This document shows positions 45,933 to 55,155 of a stretch of DNA of 55,624 nt, piece by piece. Within the stretch, counting starts at the first letter, position 1. Each line of letters begins with the position of its first letter. The position numbers and the translations under genes are program-made. Source of the stretch: Arcicella sp. (lineage in GTDB: Bacteria > Bacteroidota > Bacteroidia > Cytophagales > Spirosomataceae); the NCBI GenBank assembly GCA_025454855.1, contig JALONS010000002.1, forward strand, positions 1 through 55,624, written 5' to 3'. Below the pieces are notes generated by a model. It was not told the DNA's origin. It was given only the letters and a program-made list of their open reading frames with translations, and made no database searches.

Positions 45933-47642
45933 ATGTATTCAGCCCGTAATCTTACTTTCATATCAATAGGTGTTATCATTGTTCTTTTTTTGATAAGTTT
46001 ATATTACGGGATTATCTCACCGCCACCACTCATTACTTACACTACCGACGAAAACTTTATTGGTGAATCAGGTATTTTTCTACTGTACGGCAACACCCCC
46101 AGAGCCTTAGAATGGGCGGCTTTACCAAGTACTTTTATTGCCTATCTTTTATTTATTGTTTGGTGTGGCATCTCCGTCATCAGCCAGTTTTCGGGCGTAC
46201 ACGGTTTTACTGATATTCTCACCCTGATAGATAAAAATACCTTTTATTACCTCAATCACCGTGAGGAATTCATCATTTGGGAGCGTTTGGTACAATTTAC
46301 TTTAATCGCTTTTATTATTTACAAAACAATTGAGGTAATTATCCATAGTAAATCTAAGGCTTTGAATAGCAATACTAAATTATTTTTATACATCCTGTGC
46401 TTGTGTATGAATGTAATTTGGTTATCTACACAACTTATACGCCCCGAAGCACTGGCTGGAAGCCTTTTTTTATACATTATCGTTAATATTCTATTTTCAG
46501 AAACCATAACACCCAAGTTTGCCACTACCCTAATTATCTTGTTCATTTTAACGTTCACCCAACGGCTCATTTACCTGTTTTTGAGTCCATTCGTTATTGT
46601 GAGCTTATTGAATCATTTGAGAAAATATCAAATTCATTGGAAAACGTATTTTAATTATTTCGGAGTTGTTTGTTTAGCTTTTTTTGCGTTAATGCCCTTT
46701 ATTATCACCGATACGCTGGTGGTTATGAAATCATTTTTAGGTGGATTAGTCACCAAAGTAAACCACGACCCCATGGCGACCTATTTCAATATGGGCTACA
46801 TTAACGAATTCATCGCCAAACCTATTAATATATTCTTTACGATTGTTGCGTTATTAGGTATGTGGTTTTTAGTAAAAACACATAATTCTAAAATAATCGC
46901 TGTCTTTTTTATTGGTAATTTTTTATTTTACACGTTCTCATCTCTAAAAGCATCTCAATTATATCCTTCTCACACTTTCCCTCTGGCAGTCATGGCAGTT
47001 GTATTTATTGCATTTGGTCTGGGAAATACTATAGCACTAAATAGCAAATGGAAATTCTGGGTTATACTTTTATTATTTTTGGGTACTACCACTTATGATA
47101 TTTATCAAAATAACAAAGAATTAACCCAGCAACAACAGAATTTAGCTGATACAGTAAACTGGGTAAAAACATTACCAAAAGATGAAAAAATTCTTTGCGA
47201 ACTTAGTTTTGATGGACTTTTACCCAAAAATCAAACCTGCTTAATGCGTGAATACGAAGCGAACGCCAGCGACGGTTATCGTATGAATAAACTACAAAAG
47301 TTACTTAAACTTCCCGCAATTGATTCTATTTCAAAGTTTAAATTGCCCGTAGTTGCTCAATCGTTTGCCTTTGAGGATGAAAAACTTTTTGATACTCAAT
47401 ATCAAGTCCTCCTTGAATACTTGAATTCAGATAAAGTTAATCGTTATGATACTGATTACTTTTTCGTTACCAATAGCAATATGAGTCACTGTATGGTAAA
47501 AGAAGAAGCCATGCAGAAGTTCCAAGCGGGAAAATATCATTATTTAATCACCAAAGAAAAAATTACCCAGTATAATGCCATTAAATCATTTGAGAAAGGT
47601 GGAGGTGATAGCTTTTGGGTTTATGAATATAAAAATTTGTAA
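45933..47642 (+). CDS. Polytopic membrane protein, possible GT-C glycosyltransferase
   Basis: The 569-residue protein has about eleven membrane helices and a soluble C-terminal domain of ~180 residues (about 385–569). The first outer loop carries YTTDENFIGESGIFLLYGNTPRALEWAALPS. The DE near the end of the first helix followed by a Pro-containing segment fits the catalytic loop of GT-C enzymes that use polyprenyl-linked sugars. No named family is recognised. It is the first gene of the polysaccharide operon, nine bases before the polymerase-like gene. Confidence 0.55.
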   Translation: MYSARNLTFISIGVIIVLFLISLYYGIISPPPLITYTTDENFIGESGIFLLYGNTPRALEWAALPSTFIAYLLFIVWCGISVISQFSGVHGFTDILTLIDKNTFYYLNHREEFIIWERLVQFTLIAFIIYKTIEVIIHSKSKALNSNTKLFLYILCLCMNVIWLSTQLIRPEALAGSLFLYIIVNILFSETITPKFATTLIILFILTFTQRLIYLFLSPFVIVSLLNHLRKYQIHWKTYFNYFGVVCLAFFALMPFIITDTLVVMKSFLGGLVTKVNHDPMATYFNMGYINEFIAKPINIFFTIVALLGMWFLVKTHNSKIIAVFFIGNFLFYTFSSLKASQLYPSHTFPLAVMAVVFIAFGLGNTIALNSKWKFWVILLLFLGTTTYDIYQNNKELTQQQQNLADTVNWVKTLPKDEKILCELSFDGLLPKNQTCLMREYEANASDGYRMNKLQKLLKLPAIDSISKFKLPVVAQSFAFEDEKLFDTQYQVLLEYLNSDKVNRYDTDYFFVTNSNMSHCMVKEEAMQKFQAGKYHYLITKEKITQYNAIKSFEKGGGDSFWVYEYKNL

Positions 47643-47651
47643 TTTTGCACT

Positions 47652-48998
47652 ATGAAGATTGAATTTAATTTTAAATATTCTCGTCAATTTTTAGGTATTT
47701 TCATCGTATTTATGGGAAGCCCCCTCATTTTCTTTTTCAAAGAAGTGGTAGGTTTGGGAGGTACTTCAATATTTACAATCGGGAGTCTTATCTTAGGTAT
47801 GATTATCATGATTTCACCTGACGATATTTTCAAGAAATTCTACAAACCTAATTTACCCATTTTCAGGTTGGCAGCTATTTTTATCATTATTTCTTTGTTG
47901 AATTTTCTTTTTGTTAATCCTTTTTATGGGTATTCAGCCAATCGGTACGTTTTTACCCGTGATTTAGGAAATTATATATTCATCTTCTCTTTCTTTTTTC
48001 TTTTGTTAGGCGTTTCTAATAATGTAAAAGATTATTTTTTGCCCATTGTAGTTGTTTTAACATTCTTCGGAAGTATTTGTCTAATTTATTCCATGGCAAC
48101 TAACCCATACTTTATCATTGGGCAACGGGCATCGGTTGTTTTTGGAGATGGTTCTACTACAGCAAGTGGAAATCCGCACGTGTACGCTCGAAATGCCTTT
48201 GCGGGCATATTTTCATCATATCTAATGCTTAGGGCTAAGAACATGTTATGGAAAATTTTTGCCATTGCCAACATGATTTTATCAACAGTTGTATTAGTTC
48301 TTACACAGGCAAGGTCTATTTTATTAGCTTTTTTCTTTGCATTAGCCATATTTGCTTATTACAATATCTCCGTAAAATCAATTACAAGTACAGTCAAAGG
48401 GTTATTCAAACCCCAAAATCTTGTATTAATTACACTCATTATCGCAGGTGTTATGTATTTTATTAGTACCCAAGCCCGCTTGATGGGAATCATCAATTTG
48501 TATTACGATACCGTTTCTGTTACTTTAACCAAAGCACTTCTTACAGCAACTGGGCAAACGCAAAGTTCTAAGGATATTGATTACTCAGCAATGGGTCGAG
48601 TTAATAGTTTCAATGAATTCAAGAAAATTTTATTTGAAAAACCTTGGCAATTGTTACTCGGTAATGGTTATCATTTTCTGTACATGGATATTCCAGTTCT
48701 TGAGGCTTGGGTAGATTGTGGCATTATTGCTTTTTGGAGTTTTGCCATGATGAACTGGATGATTTTTAAGGAGTCTTTGAGAGCTATCAAGCAAAATACC
48801 AACCCATTAACCATATTCTTAGGGTATTTTTATATGTCTTATTTCGTTGGAATTTTTACGGGTGGTGAACCTTATGGTACCGCCTACTGGTTTATCTTTT
48901 GCGTTATGATTCGTTTTTTAGGTATTAAATACTTAGAAAGAAAACTTACTCCAGTTCCAAAACAAGTTCCCAATATTTCACCAACAGTTAGTGTTTAG
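47652..48998 (+). CDS. O-antigen ligase/polymerase-like (Wzy/WaaL) membrane protein
   Basis: The 448-residue polytopic protein has about eleven helices and a large outer loop (about 255–330) after TQARSILLAFFFALAIFAYY. This corresponds to the 'xxRSxxxxxxxA' motif of the Wzy_C O-antigen ligase family. GNGYHFLYMDIPVLEAWVDCGIIAFW resembles the late 'GxGxxxxxxxxHN' segment of ligases and polymerases. It polymerises or attaches lipid-linked glycan at the periplasmic face. Whether it is Wzy or WaaL cannot be told. It abuts the next gene (stop and start adjacent at 48998/48999). Confidence 0.75.
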   Translation: MKIEFNFKYSRQFLGIFIVFMGSPLIFFFKEVVGLGGTSIFTIGSLILGMIIMISPDDIFKKFYKPNLPIFRLAAIFIIISLLNFLFVNPFYGYSANRYVFTRDLGNYIFIFSFFFLLLGVSNNVKDYFLPIVVVLTFFGSICLIYSMATNPYFIIGQRASVVFGDGSTTASGNPHVYARNAFAGIFSSYLMLRAKNMLWKIFAIANMILSTVVLVLTQARSILLAFFFALAIFAYYNISVKSITSTVKGLFKPQNLVLITLIIAGVMYFISTQARLMGIINLYYDTVSVTLTKALLTATGQTQSSKDIDYSAMGRVNSFNEFKKILFEKPWQLLLGNGYHFLYMDIPVLEAWVDCGIIAFWSFAMMNWMIFKESLRAIKQNTNPLTIFLGYFYMSYFVGIFTGGEPYGTAYWFIFCVMIRFLGIKYLERKLTPVPKQVPNISPTVSV

Positions 48999-50144
48999 AT
49001 GAGGATTTTAATTGTTCATAACCAACTGTGGGCTCATTACAAAGCCATTATTTTTAATGAATTACAAAAAATAGTAACTTCAAAAAACAATGATGAACTA
49101 TTAGTAATACAGTTGGCAAGTATTGAAAAAAGTAGATTAAATCTGGGAAACTTAGATACTACCATCCATCAATATCCATACGAACTCATACACGATGGTG
49201 TTTTGGAAGAAGTTGGACTTGTTCAAAAAATAAAAGGCATTATAAAAAGTATTAAAACTTTTAAACCTGATATTGTCAATTTGACAGGCTATTACGATGT
49301 TGCCTCTTGGGTTGTTCTCTTTTATTGTCGATTAAAAGGTATCAAAATGGTTTTGTCTAATGAATCAACACAAGGAGACCATAGTCGAGAACAACACAAA
49401 GAACTCATTAAGTCTCTCATAATCAGGCAATTTGATGGTTATTTTAATTTTGGAACACTCTCGAAAAACTATCTGATTTCATTAGGCGGTAAGCCTGAAA
49501 AAATGTTGGTAAATCGAAATTGCGTCGATAATGAAGCATTGAAGAAAATTTACGATAGTTATTACCCACAAAGAAATACTATTCAACAAAAAATAGGGAC
49601 TGCCAAACATAATTTTATTTTTGTGGGGAGGCTCATTGAGTTCAAAAATTTATTCAAGTTTTTAGAGGCTTTCAAAAATACAAGTCCAAAGCCTGATTGG
49701 GGAATTATCATTTTAGGAGATGGTGAACTAAAACCGAAACTTCAGCAATATGCTGTTGAAAAGAATATTCCGAATGTACAATTTTTAAAAGGAGTATCGT
49801 GGCAGGAAGTTCCTCAATATTTAGCGATTAGTGATGTCTTGGTACTTCCAAGTTATTCTGAACCATGGGGATTAGTAGTCAATGAAGCAATGGCTTGCGG
49901 ATTGCCAGTTCTTGTTTCAGAAAAATGTGGTTGTGCCATTGATTTGGTACAAAATGAAAAGAATGGTTATACTTTTTCACCATCAGATACCGAAGAGTTA
50001 TCAAATTTGATGCAAAAATGTATGGAGAACCCTACTCATTTGCAAGAAATGGGCAAAAAATCAAAACAAATTATTGCCAGTTACTCTCCGCAAAACGTAG
50101 CTCAAGAAATGTACGAAGGCTTTTTAGCCGTTTATAACAATTAA
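48999..50144 (+). CDS. Glycosyltransferase family 4
   Basis: This 381-residue GT-B enzyme has an N-terminal acceptor domain and a C-terminal nucleotide-sugar domain with FVGRLIEFKNLFKFLEAF and the GT4 signature SEPWGLVVNEAMACGLPVLVSEKCG (E-x7-E motif). It adds a sugar to a polyprenyl-linked chain in the cytoplasm. It starts directly after the polymerase stop codon and ends directly before the acyltransferase ATG, so translation is probably coupled. The donor sugar is unknown. Confidence 0.9.
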   Translation: MRILIVHNQLWAHYKAIIFNELQKIVTSKNNDELLVIQLASIEKSRLNLGNLDTTIHQYPYELIHDGVLEEVGLVQKIKGIIKSIKTFKPDIVNLTGYYDVASWVVLFYCRLKGIKMVLSNESTQGDHSREQHKELIKSLIIRQFDGYFNFGTLSKNYLISLGGKPEKMLVNRNCVDNEALKKIYDSYYPQRNTIQQKIGTAKHNFIFVGRLIEFKNLFKFLEAFKNTSPKPDWGIIILGDGELKPKLQQYAVEKNIPNVQFLKGVSWQEVPQYLAISDVLVLPSYSEPWGLVVNEAMACGLPVLVSEKCGCAIDLVQNEKNGYTFSPSDTEELSNLMQKCMENPTHLQEMGKKSKQIIASYSPQNVAQEMYEGFLAVYNN

Positions 50145-51194
50145 ATGTATTCTCAAAAAATTATAAATTCTATTCAATTTCTAAGAGGTTTTGCGGCATT
50201 AGCGGTAGTAATTCATCATACTGGAGGATATGTAAAAAGGTATTATGAGCCTTATTTGTTAATGGGTGATTATTTTGGGATTGGTTTTGCCGGGGTGGAT
50301 TTATTCTTTGTAATTAGTGGTTTTATCATCCATTTTACCAGTAAAAATTACCTAAACAACCCCTCTAAACTCACTGAGTACCTCAAAAAAAGATTTGTAA
50401 GAGTTTTTCCGATTTTCTGGTTAATAACCATCTTTCTTTTTTTATCAGGCTGGGTTATGAAGTTCGTCTTTAAAATGGATTTTTTTAGTATTGGATATCC
50501 ACATACATTAAAAGCCTATCTTGAAACTTTCACGCTTTTCCCCCTCCATTTTGCTATTAATCCAGTAACGTGGACACTCAGTTACGAACTTTTTTTTTAT
50601 TTGTGTTTTTCACTATTAATTATTTCAAAATATCTCTGGTTTATTCCAATTGGCATTTTATTAATTTCTTTCTACAATATTTTCATTGTCCATTCAGGAA
50701 TTGATCTTAACTATTATAATTTCGTTTTCAGTGGATATAATTTTGAGTTTATGCTGGGTTATCTAATTTGCCAATTCTATGATAAAATCCAATTACCCAA
50801 CTGGGCGATGTTTTTATTATTATCAGTAGCAATCAGTGTCGTTTTGTACTTTGGCTACGATGTGAGTGATGTAGATTCCTATCAGAGAATATTAATCTTT
50901 GGTGTACCATCTGGAATGATTTTATTCTCGTTGCTACATTTGGAAAAAAATGGTTTTATTAAATTTCATCATATCTGGATTGAGATGGGCAATGCTTCTT
51001 ATGCCTTGTATTTAATTCACTTTCCTATGATGTTACTGATGAATAAGATTCCTCGTATTGTTGGCTATTATTTCAATGCCCAACAAGAAATTATATACAG
51101 TTATTTTATCATCATTTGTATCGTTTTCACGAGTATTTATGTTCACAAGTGGATTGAAAAACCGCTTTCTAAATTAATTTTGAGCAAGATTTAG
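50145..51194 (+). CDS. Acyltransferase family 3 (OafA/YrhL type)
   Basis: The 349-residue polytopic protein has about ten helices. The family signature IQFLRGFAALAVVIHHTGGY, the GVDLFFVISGFIIHFTSKNY block and VFPIFWLITIF follow one another as in O-acetyltransferases of surface polysaccharides. His24 or His25 is the likely catalytic residue. It modifies the glycan at the membrane, most often with acetyl groups, changing surface antigenicity or charge. It starts immediately after the GT4 gene. Confidence 0.9.
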   Translation: MYSQKIINSIQFLRGFAALAVVIHHTGGYVKRYYEPYLLMGDYFGIGFAGVDLFFVISGFIIHFTSKNYLNNPSKLTEYLKKRFVRVFPIFWLITIFLFLSGWVMKFVFKMDFFSIGYPHTLKAYLETFTLFPLHFAINPVTWTLSYELFFYLCFSLLIISKYLWFIPIGILLISFYNIFIVHSGIDLNYYNFVFSGYNFEFMLGYLICQFYDKIQLPNWAMFLLLSVAISVVLYFGYDVSDVDSYQRILIFGVPSGMILFSLLHLEKNGFIKFHHIWIEMGNASYALYLIHFPMMLLMNKIPRIVGYYFNAQQEIIYSYFIIICIVFTSIYVHKWIEKPLSKLILSKI

Positions 51195-51200
51195 TTTTCA

Positions 51201-52343
51201 ATGAAAATATTAAACATTTGTGGTTATTCTTGGGATATTGGCGGTCCGCCAAAAATCATTTATGACCACGCTATCGTACAAATGCAACTCGGGGCTGAAG
51301 TCACTATATTGACCCCTATCTCGGAGGGACAAAAGGTCTATTCAATACCCGAGGGAGCTAAAGTTATTACCTGTAAACGTCATTGGTTTGCTAAAATTTG
51401 GGCAGAATTTTCGCCAGAATTATACCAGTGGATTAAAAAACACGGCAATGAATACGATATAATTCACATTCACGGGGTTTGGCATTTTGGAGGAGTTGCT
51501 CCGTATTTAGCGGGTATCAAAACGCCAAAATGTATTACCATTCATGGTTTATTAGACCGCTGGACGATTCGACAAGGGTATTGGAAAAAATATATTTTCG
51601 GGCAATTATTTCAAAAACGTATCCTGAAAAATACAGAATTAATACAAATCAACAATACTGATGAGCAGGCTGATGTAAAGCGTTTTTTAGGGTTTGAACA
51701 CCCAAATGTGGTAATTGTTCCGAACGGAATGAACCTTCAAGATTTTAAAAAACTGCCCGTAAAAGGTAATTTTAGAAAGAAGATAAATATCCCCGATGGT
51801 ATCAAAATCATACTTTTCCTCAGTAGAATTAATATCAAAAAAGGATTGGATTTACTCTTGCCTGCATTCAAGGAAGTTGCTAATCAACGTGAAGATTGTT
51901 GGTTAGTAATGGCAGGGCCAGACGATGGTTACTTGTCTGAAACACAAGCATTTATAAGAGAAAATAATTTAGAAAATCGTATCAAATTAGTGGGAATGCT
52001 AACAGGTACTGAAAAATTAGAGGCATTTGCCGATGCGGATATTTTTGCATTACCTTCTCATTCAGAAGGTTTTTCAATTGCCACACTCGAAGCCCTCATC
52101 TCAGGAATTCCATCATTACTCTCTGACCGAGTAGGTTTTGGAGAAGCCATCCGTGAAACCAACGCTGCTCATTTGGTGGAACTCACACCCAAAAGTATTG
52201 AAGAGGGACTCCATAAAATGCTTGATAATGAAGATTATTGTCGTCAATTATCTAAAAACGGGATTAATTTAGTGAAAGACCGATACGATATAGAATTGGT
52301 GGCACGTCAATTATTCAAAGAATTTCAAAAAATACGTAATTAG
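51201..52343 (+). CDS. Glycosyltransferase family 4
   Basis: This 380-residue GT-B enzyme has the N-terminal glycine-rich loop IGGPPKIIYDHA, the HIHGVWHFGG segment, the C-terminal domain FLSRINIKKGLDLLLPAF and the signature SEGFSIATLEALISGIPSLLSD. It is the second GT4 in the operon and belongs to a different subfamily from its upstream neighbour, so two linkages are made. The spacing is six bases from the acyltransferase and nine to the GT2 gene. Confidence 0.9.
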   Translation: MKILNICGYSWDIGGPPKIIYDHAIVQMQLGAEVTILTPISEGQKVYSIPEGAKVITCKRHWFAKIWAEFSPELYQWIKKHGNEYDIIHIHGVWHFGGVAPYLAGIKTPKCITIHGLLDRWTIRQGYWKKYIFGQLFQKRILKNTELIQINNTDEQADVKRFLGFEHPNVVIVPNGMNLQDFKKLPVKGNFRKKINIPDGIKIILFLSRINIKKGLDLLLPAFKEVANQREDCWLVMAGPDDGYLSETQAFIRENNLENRIKLVGMLTGTEKLEAFADADIFALPSHSEGFSIATLEALISGIPSLLSDRVGFGEAIRETNAAHLVELTPKSIEEGLHKMLDNEDYCRQLSKNGINLVKDRYDIELVARQLFKEFQKIRN

Positions 52344-52352
52344 TCAATTAGA

Positions 52353-53258
52353 ATGCAGGATATATCCGTTATTATACTCACTTTTAATGAAGAAAAACAC
52401 ATAGAACGATGTATTAAGTCTTTACTGGCTTTTACGAATAAAATTTTTATTGTTGATTCGGGCTCAACGGATAATACTGTAAAAATAGCTGAATCATTAG
52501 GAGCAAAAGTAGCTGTCAATCAATGGATTAACTACGCCACTCAGTTTAATTTCGGTATTGAGCATAATCCCTTTAAAACCCAGTGGCTCATGCGTATGGA
52601 TGCAGACGAATACGTAATGCCCGAACTGGGAGCTGAGATAAACCAAAAACTAAATGCACTGCCTGCCGACGTTGGTGGAATGTACATCAAAAGAAGAGTT
52701 GTGTTCTTTGACAAATGGATTAAGTACGGTTCTTACTATCCCACGTGGTTATTAAGAATTTGGCGAAGTCCACACGGAATTTGTGAAGAAAGTTGGATGG
52801 ATGAACACATTAAGATTTTTGAAGGAAAAACCATTCAATTAGAAAATGATATTACAGACCATAATCTTAATAATTTGACTTGGTGGACGCAAAAGCATAA
52901 TCTTTACGCCATCAGAGAAGTGATTGATTTACTGAATATTAAATATAATTTTAGAGATTTTGAAGCGGTAGAACCCAAATTATTAGGAACTCAAGAACAA
53001 AGGAAAAGGTACTTAAAGATCAAATATGCTTCGTTGCCCCTTTATACTCGTCCTTTCATTTATTTCTTTTATCGTTATTTTATCCGTTTAGGTTTTTTGG
53101 ATGGTAAGCAGGGGCTGATGTGGCATTTTTTACAGGGCTTTTGGTATCGTTTTTTAGTGGATGCCAAAGTTTACGAAGTCTATCACCGAGCAGGGAAAGA
53201 TAAAAATGCTATCATACAATTTTTTAAGCAGGAATTTGGCAAAGATTTAACAAAATGA
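52353..53258 (+). CDS. Glycosyltransferase family 2
   Basis: This 301-residue GT-A enzyme has an opening VIILTFNEEKHIERCIKSL, the VDSGSTDNT motif and the metal-binding DAD at residues 83–85 in RMDADEYV. It lacks membrane helices. The KdtX/WaaE-like pattern (TFNEE; DADE; WTQKHNLYAIREV) suggests an LPS-core or O-unit transferase. Its last four bases overlap the start of the WcaF-like acetyltransferase. Confidence 0.9.
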   Translation: MQDISVIILTFNEEKHIERCIKSLLAFTNKIFIVDSGSTDNTVKIAESLGAKVAVNQWINYATQFNFGIEHNPFKTQWLMRMDADEYVMPELGAEINQKLNALPADVGGMYIKRRVVFFDKWIKYGSYYPTWLLRIWRSPHGICEESWMDEHIKIFEGKTIQLENDITDHNLNNLTWWTQKHNLYAIREVIDLLNIKYNFRDFEAVEPKLLGTQEQRKRYLKIKYASLPLYTRPFIYFFYRYFIRLGFLDGKQGLMWHFLQGFWYRFLVDAKVYEVYHRAGKDKNAIIQFFKQEFGKDLTK

Positions 53259-53839
53259 AAGCAAAAACAGATTTATCCAAATTCAACAATAGCTGGTATA
53301 AACCTGCCAGCAAGCTAAAAATCATTGTGTGGTTTATCGTTAATTCCCTCATTATCAACAATTATTTACCCATTCCTGTATTTCTTAAAATTATGGTTTT
53401 AAGACTTTTTGGGGCAAAAATTGGTAATAACGTGATGATTAAGCCTAATGTCAATATTAAATATCCATGGTTTTTAGAAATAGGAAATAACGCTTGGATT
53501 GGCGAAGGCACTTGGATTGATAACTACGTAAATGTAGTTATTGGGGATAATAGTTGCTTATCACAAGGGGCAATGCTCTTAACTGGAAACCATGATTACA
53601 AAAAAATTACTTTTGATTTAATGGTTGCTTCTATCTACTTGGATGAAGGGGTTTGGATTGGTGCAAAATCAGTAGTTTGTGGAGGTGTGAGGTGCGGAAG
53701 TCACGCAGTTTTAACCGTCAATTCCGTAGCCACAAAAGACTTACAACCGTACACCGTTTATCAGGGAAACCCAGCCCAAGCCATTAGAGTGAGAACGATT
53801 TATGAGAATAATGTTGCAAATGATGAGTTTTACTCGTAA
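53255..53839 (+). CDS. WcaF-like sugar O-acetyltransferase (left-handed beta-helix)
   Basis: The 194-residue protein has hexapeptide repeats of the left-handed beta-helix fold (IGNNVMIKPNVNIKYP; IGNNAWIGEGTWI; IGDNSCLSQGAMLLTGNHDYK; GVWIGAKSVVCGGV). It ends with DLQPYTVYQGNPAQAIRVR, the usual acetyl-CoA site of the WcaF/xenobiotic acetyltransferase group. His125-region GNHDY supplies the catalytic histidine. It adds acetyl to a sugar precursor. The ATG overlaps the GT2 stop by four bases. Confidence 0.88.
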   Translation: MKAKTDLSKFNNSWYKPASKLKIIVWFIVNSLIINNYLPIPVFLKIMVLRLFGAKIGNNVMIKPNVNIKYPWFLEIGNNAWIGEGTWIDNYVNVVIGDNSCLSQGAMLLTGNHDYKKITFDLMVASIYLDEGVWIGAKSVVCGGVRCGSHAVLTVNSVATKDLQPYTVYQGNPAQAIRVRTIYENNVANDEFYS

Positions 53840-53854
53840 ATTATCCTGCATTTC

Positions 53855-53888
53855 TTGACTTTCCTCCACTATAAACATTATACTTTTA
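53855..53888 (+). promoter_or_regulatory. Candidate promoter of the initiating transferase gene
   Basis: TTG (53855–53857) and TACTTTTA (53881–53888) are 23 bases apart. The −7 box lacks the final G. It would allow separate expression of the initiating enzyme. Confidence 0.35.
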
Positions 53889-53924
53889 CAAATTAAGTTT
53901 TGACAAACTATCAGATTAAAATCA

Positions 53925-55085
53925 ATGGATAATATTTTTTTGAATTTGTACAACGATAGACTCTTTCAAATAATAGTTTCAACTTTAGTAGCGTGTACCA
54001 CTGCTATTACAGCTATTCCCGTCATTATTAAAATTTCTCGATTGAAAAATTTGATGGCAGACCCAGGAGAAAGAAGTTCACACGTAAAAAAAACACCTAC
54101 TTTAGGCGGAGTTGCTATTTTTGCTTCTACGTTAATTAGCTATTTTATTTGGGAAAATCCCGATGAAGGACAGCTAATTCACCTTTCTATAACAGCCATT
54201 GTCATTTTATTTTTCTTGGGCGTAAAGGACGATATTTTAGTACTTTCTCCCAAAAAGAAGATGTTTGTTCAAATCGCAGCGTCGGCGTTGGTCGTAATTT
54301 TAGCTGATTTACGGATTGAAAACCTATTCGGAATTTTTGGCGTACACGAAATACCATACATCGTTAGTTTACCCTTGACAGTCTTTATTTTTATTGCTTT
54401 GATAAATGCCATTAACCTAATAGACGGAATAGATGGTTTAGCGGGTGGTATTGGAATGATTGCAGGTGGAATGTTCGGACTGTGGTTTTATTTGAATGGT
54501 CATTATGCTTTGGCTTGTTTGGCAGCCTCAATGTCGGGTTCATTGTTAGGTTTTTTACGTTTCAATTACTCAAAAACCTCCAAAATTTTCATGGGCGATA
54601 CTGGTTCATTGATTGTAGGTTTTCTACTCACAATGTTTGCATTGAAATTTGTGCAGCTTAATATCGAATATCGTTTCAATCCCAATGCTTCATTCTCCGC
54701 TCCTATTTTGGCAATTGTAGTGCTAATTGTTCCCATTTTTGATACTTTAAGGGTTTTTATCATTCGCCTAAAAGATAAAAAATCGCCGTTTGTAGGAGAT
54801 AGAAATCACCTGCATCATATTCTGATAGACAACGGAATGAGTCACTTCCAAGCCTCAGTTATTCTGTGGTCATTTACACTAATCTCAACTATTTTATTTC
54901 TGACCATCAGTAAAACTACCGATAACACAACTTCTTTATATATCTTATTGGCACTTTTTACTGTTTACATGTGGATTGCCCACATTTTGAAAAACAATAA
55001 TTCCGATAAAAAAGAAGCAAAAGTGCAAGATGTAGCAACTGATGATAAAAAGACTCATACGGCTAAAGAATTGGCCACTTCTTAG
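53925..55085 (+). CDS. WecA/MraY-type polyprenyl-phosphate sugar-1-phosphate transferase
   Basis: This 386-residue enzyme has about ten membrane helices and transfers a sugar-1-phosphate, probably GlcNAc-1-P, to undecaprenyl phosphate to start glycan synthesis. The catalytic Asp pair is in GVKDDILVL (102–103). Other motifs are NAINLIDGIDGLAGG (161–175), FMGDTGSLIVGF (222–233) and GDRNHLHH (291–298), the last being the cytosolic loop of the WecA rather than the MraY subfamily. It lies 85 bases after the acetyltransferase and closes the operon, followed by a terminator. A long polar C-terminal tail (about 355–386) is unusual but not informative. Confidence 0.9.
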   Translation: MDNIFLNLYNDRLFQIIVSTLVACTTAITAIPVIIKISRLKNLMADPGERSSHVKKTPTLGGVAIFASTLISYFIWENPDEGQLIHLSITAIVILFFLGVKDDILVLSPKKKMFVQIAASALVVILADLRIENLFGIFGVHEIPYIVSLPLTVFIFIALINAINLIDGIDGLAGGIGMIAGGMFGLWFYLNGHYALACLAASMSGSLLGFLRFNYSKTSKIFMGDTGSLIVGFLLTMFALKFVQLNIEYRFNPNASFSAPILAIVVLIVPIFDTLRVFIIRLKDKKSPFVGDRNHLHHILIDNGMSHFQASVILWSFTLISTILFLTISKTTDNTTSLYILLALFTVYMWIAHILKNNNSDKKEAKVQDVATDDKKTHTAKELATS

Positions 55086-55105
55086 GTAAACAATCAAATA
55101 CAAAG

Positions 55106-55136
55106 AAAAATAGCCACGAAGTTCGTGGCTATTTTT
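55106..55136. terminator. Bidirectional terminator
   Basis: aaaaatagccacga (55106–55119) and tcgtggctattttt (55123–55136) form a perfect 14-bp stem with a three-base loop and A/T runs on both sides, between convergent genes. Confidence 0.95.
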
Positions 55137-55155
55137 CTTTTAGAGATAAAACATC

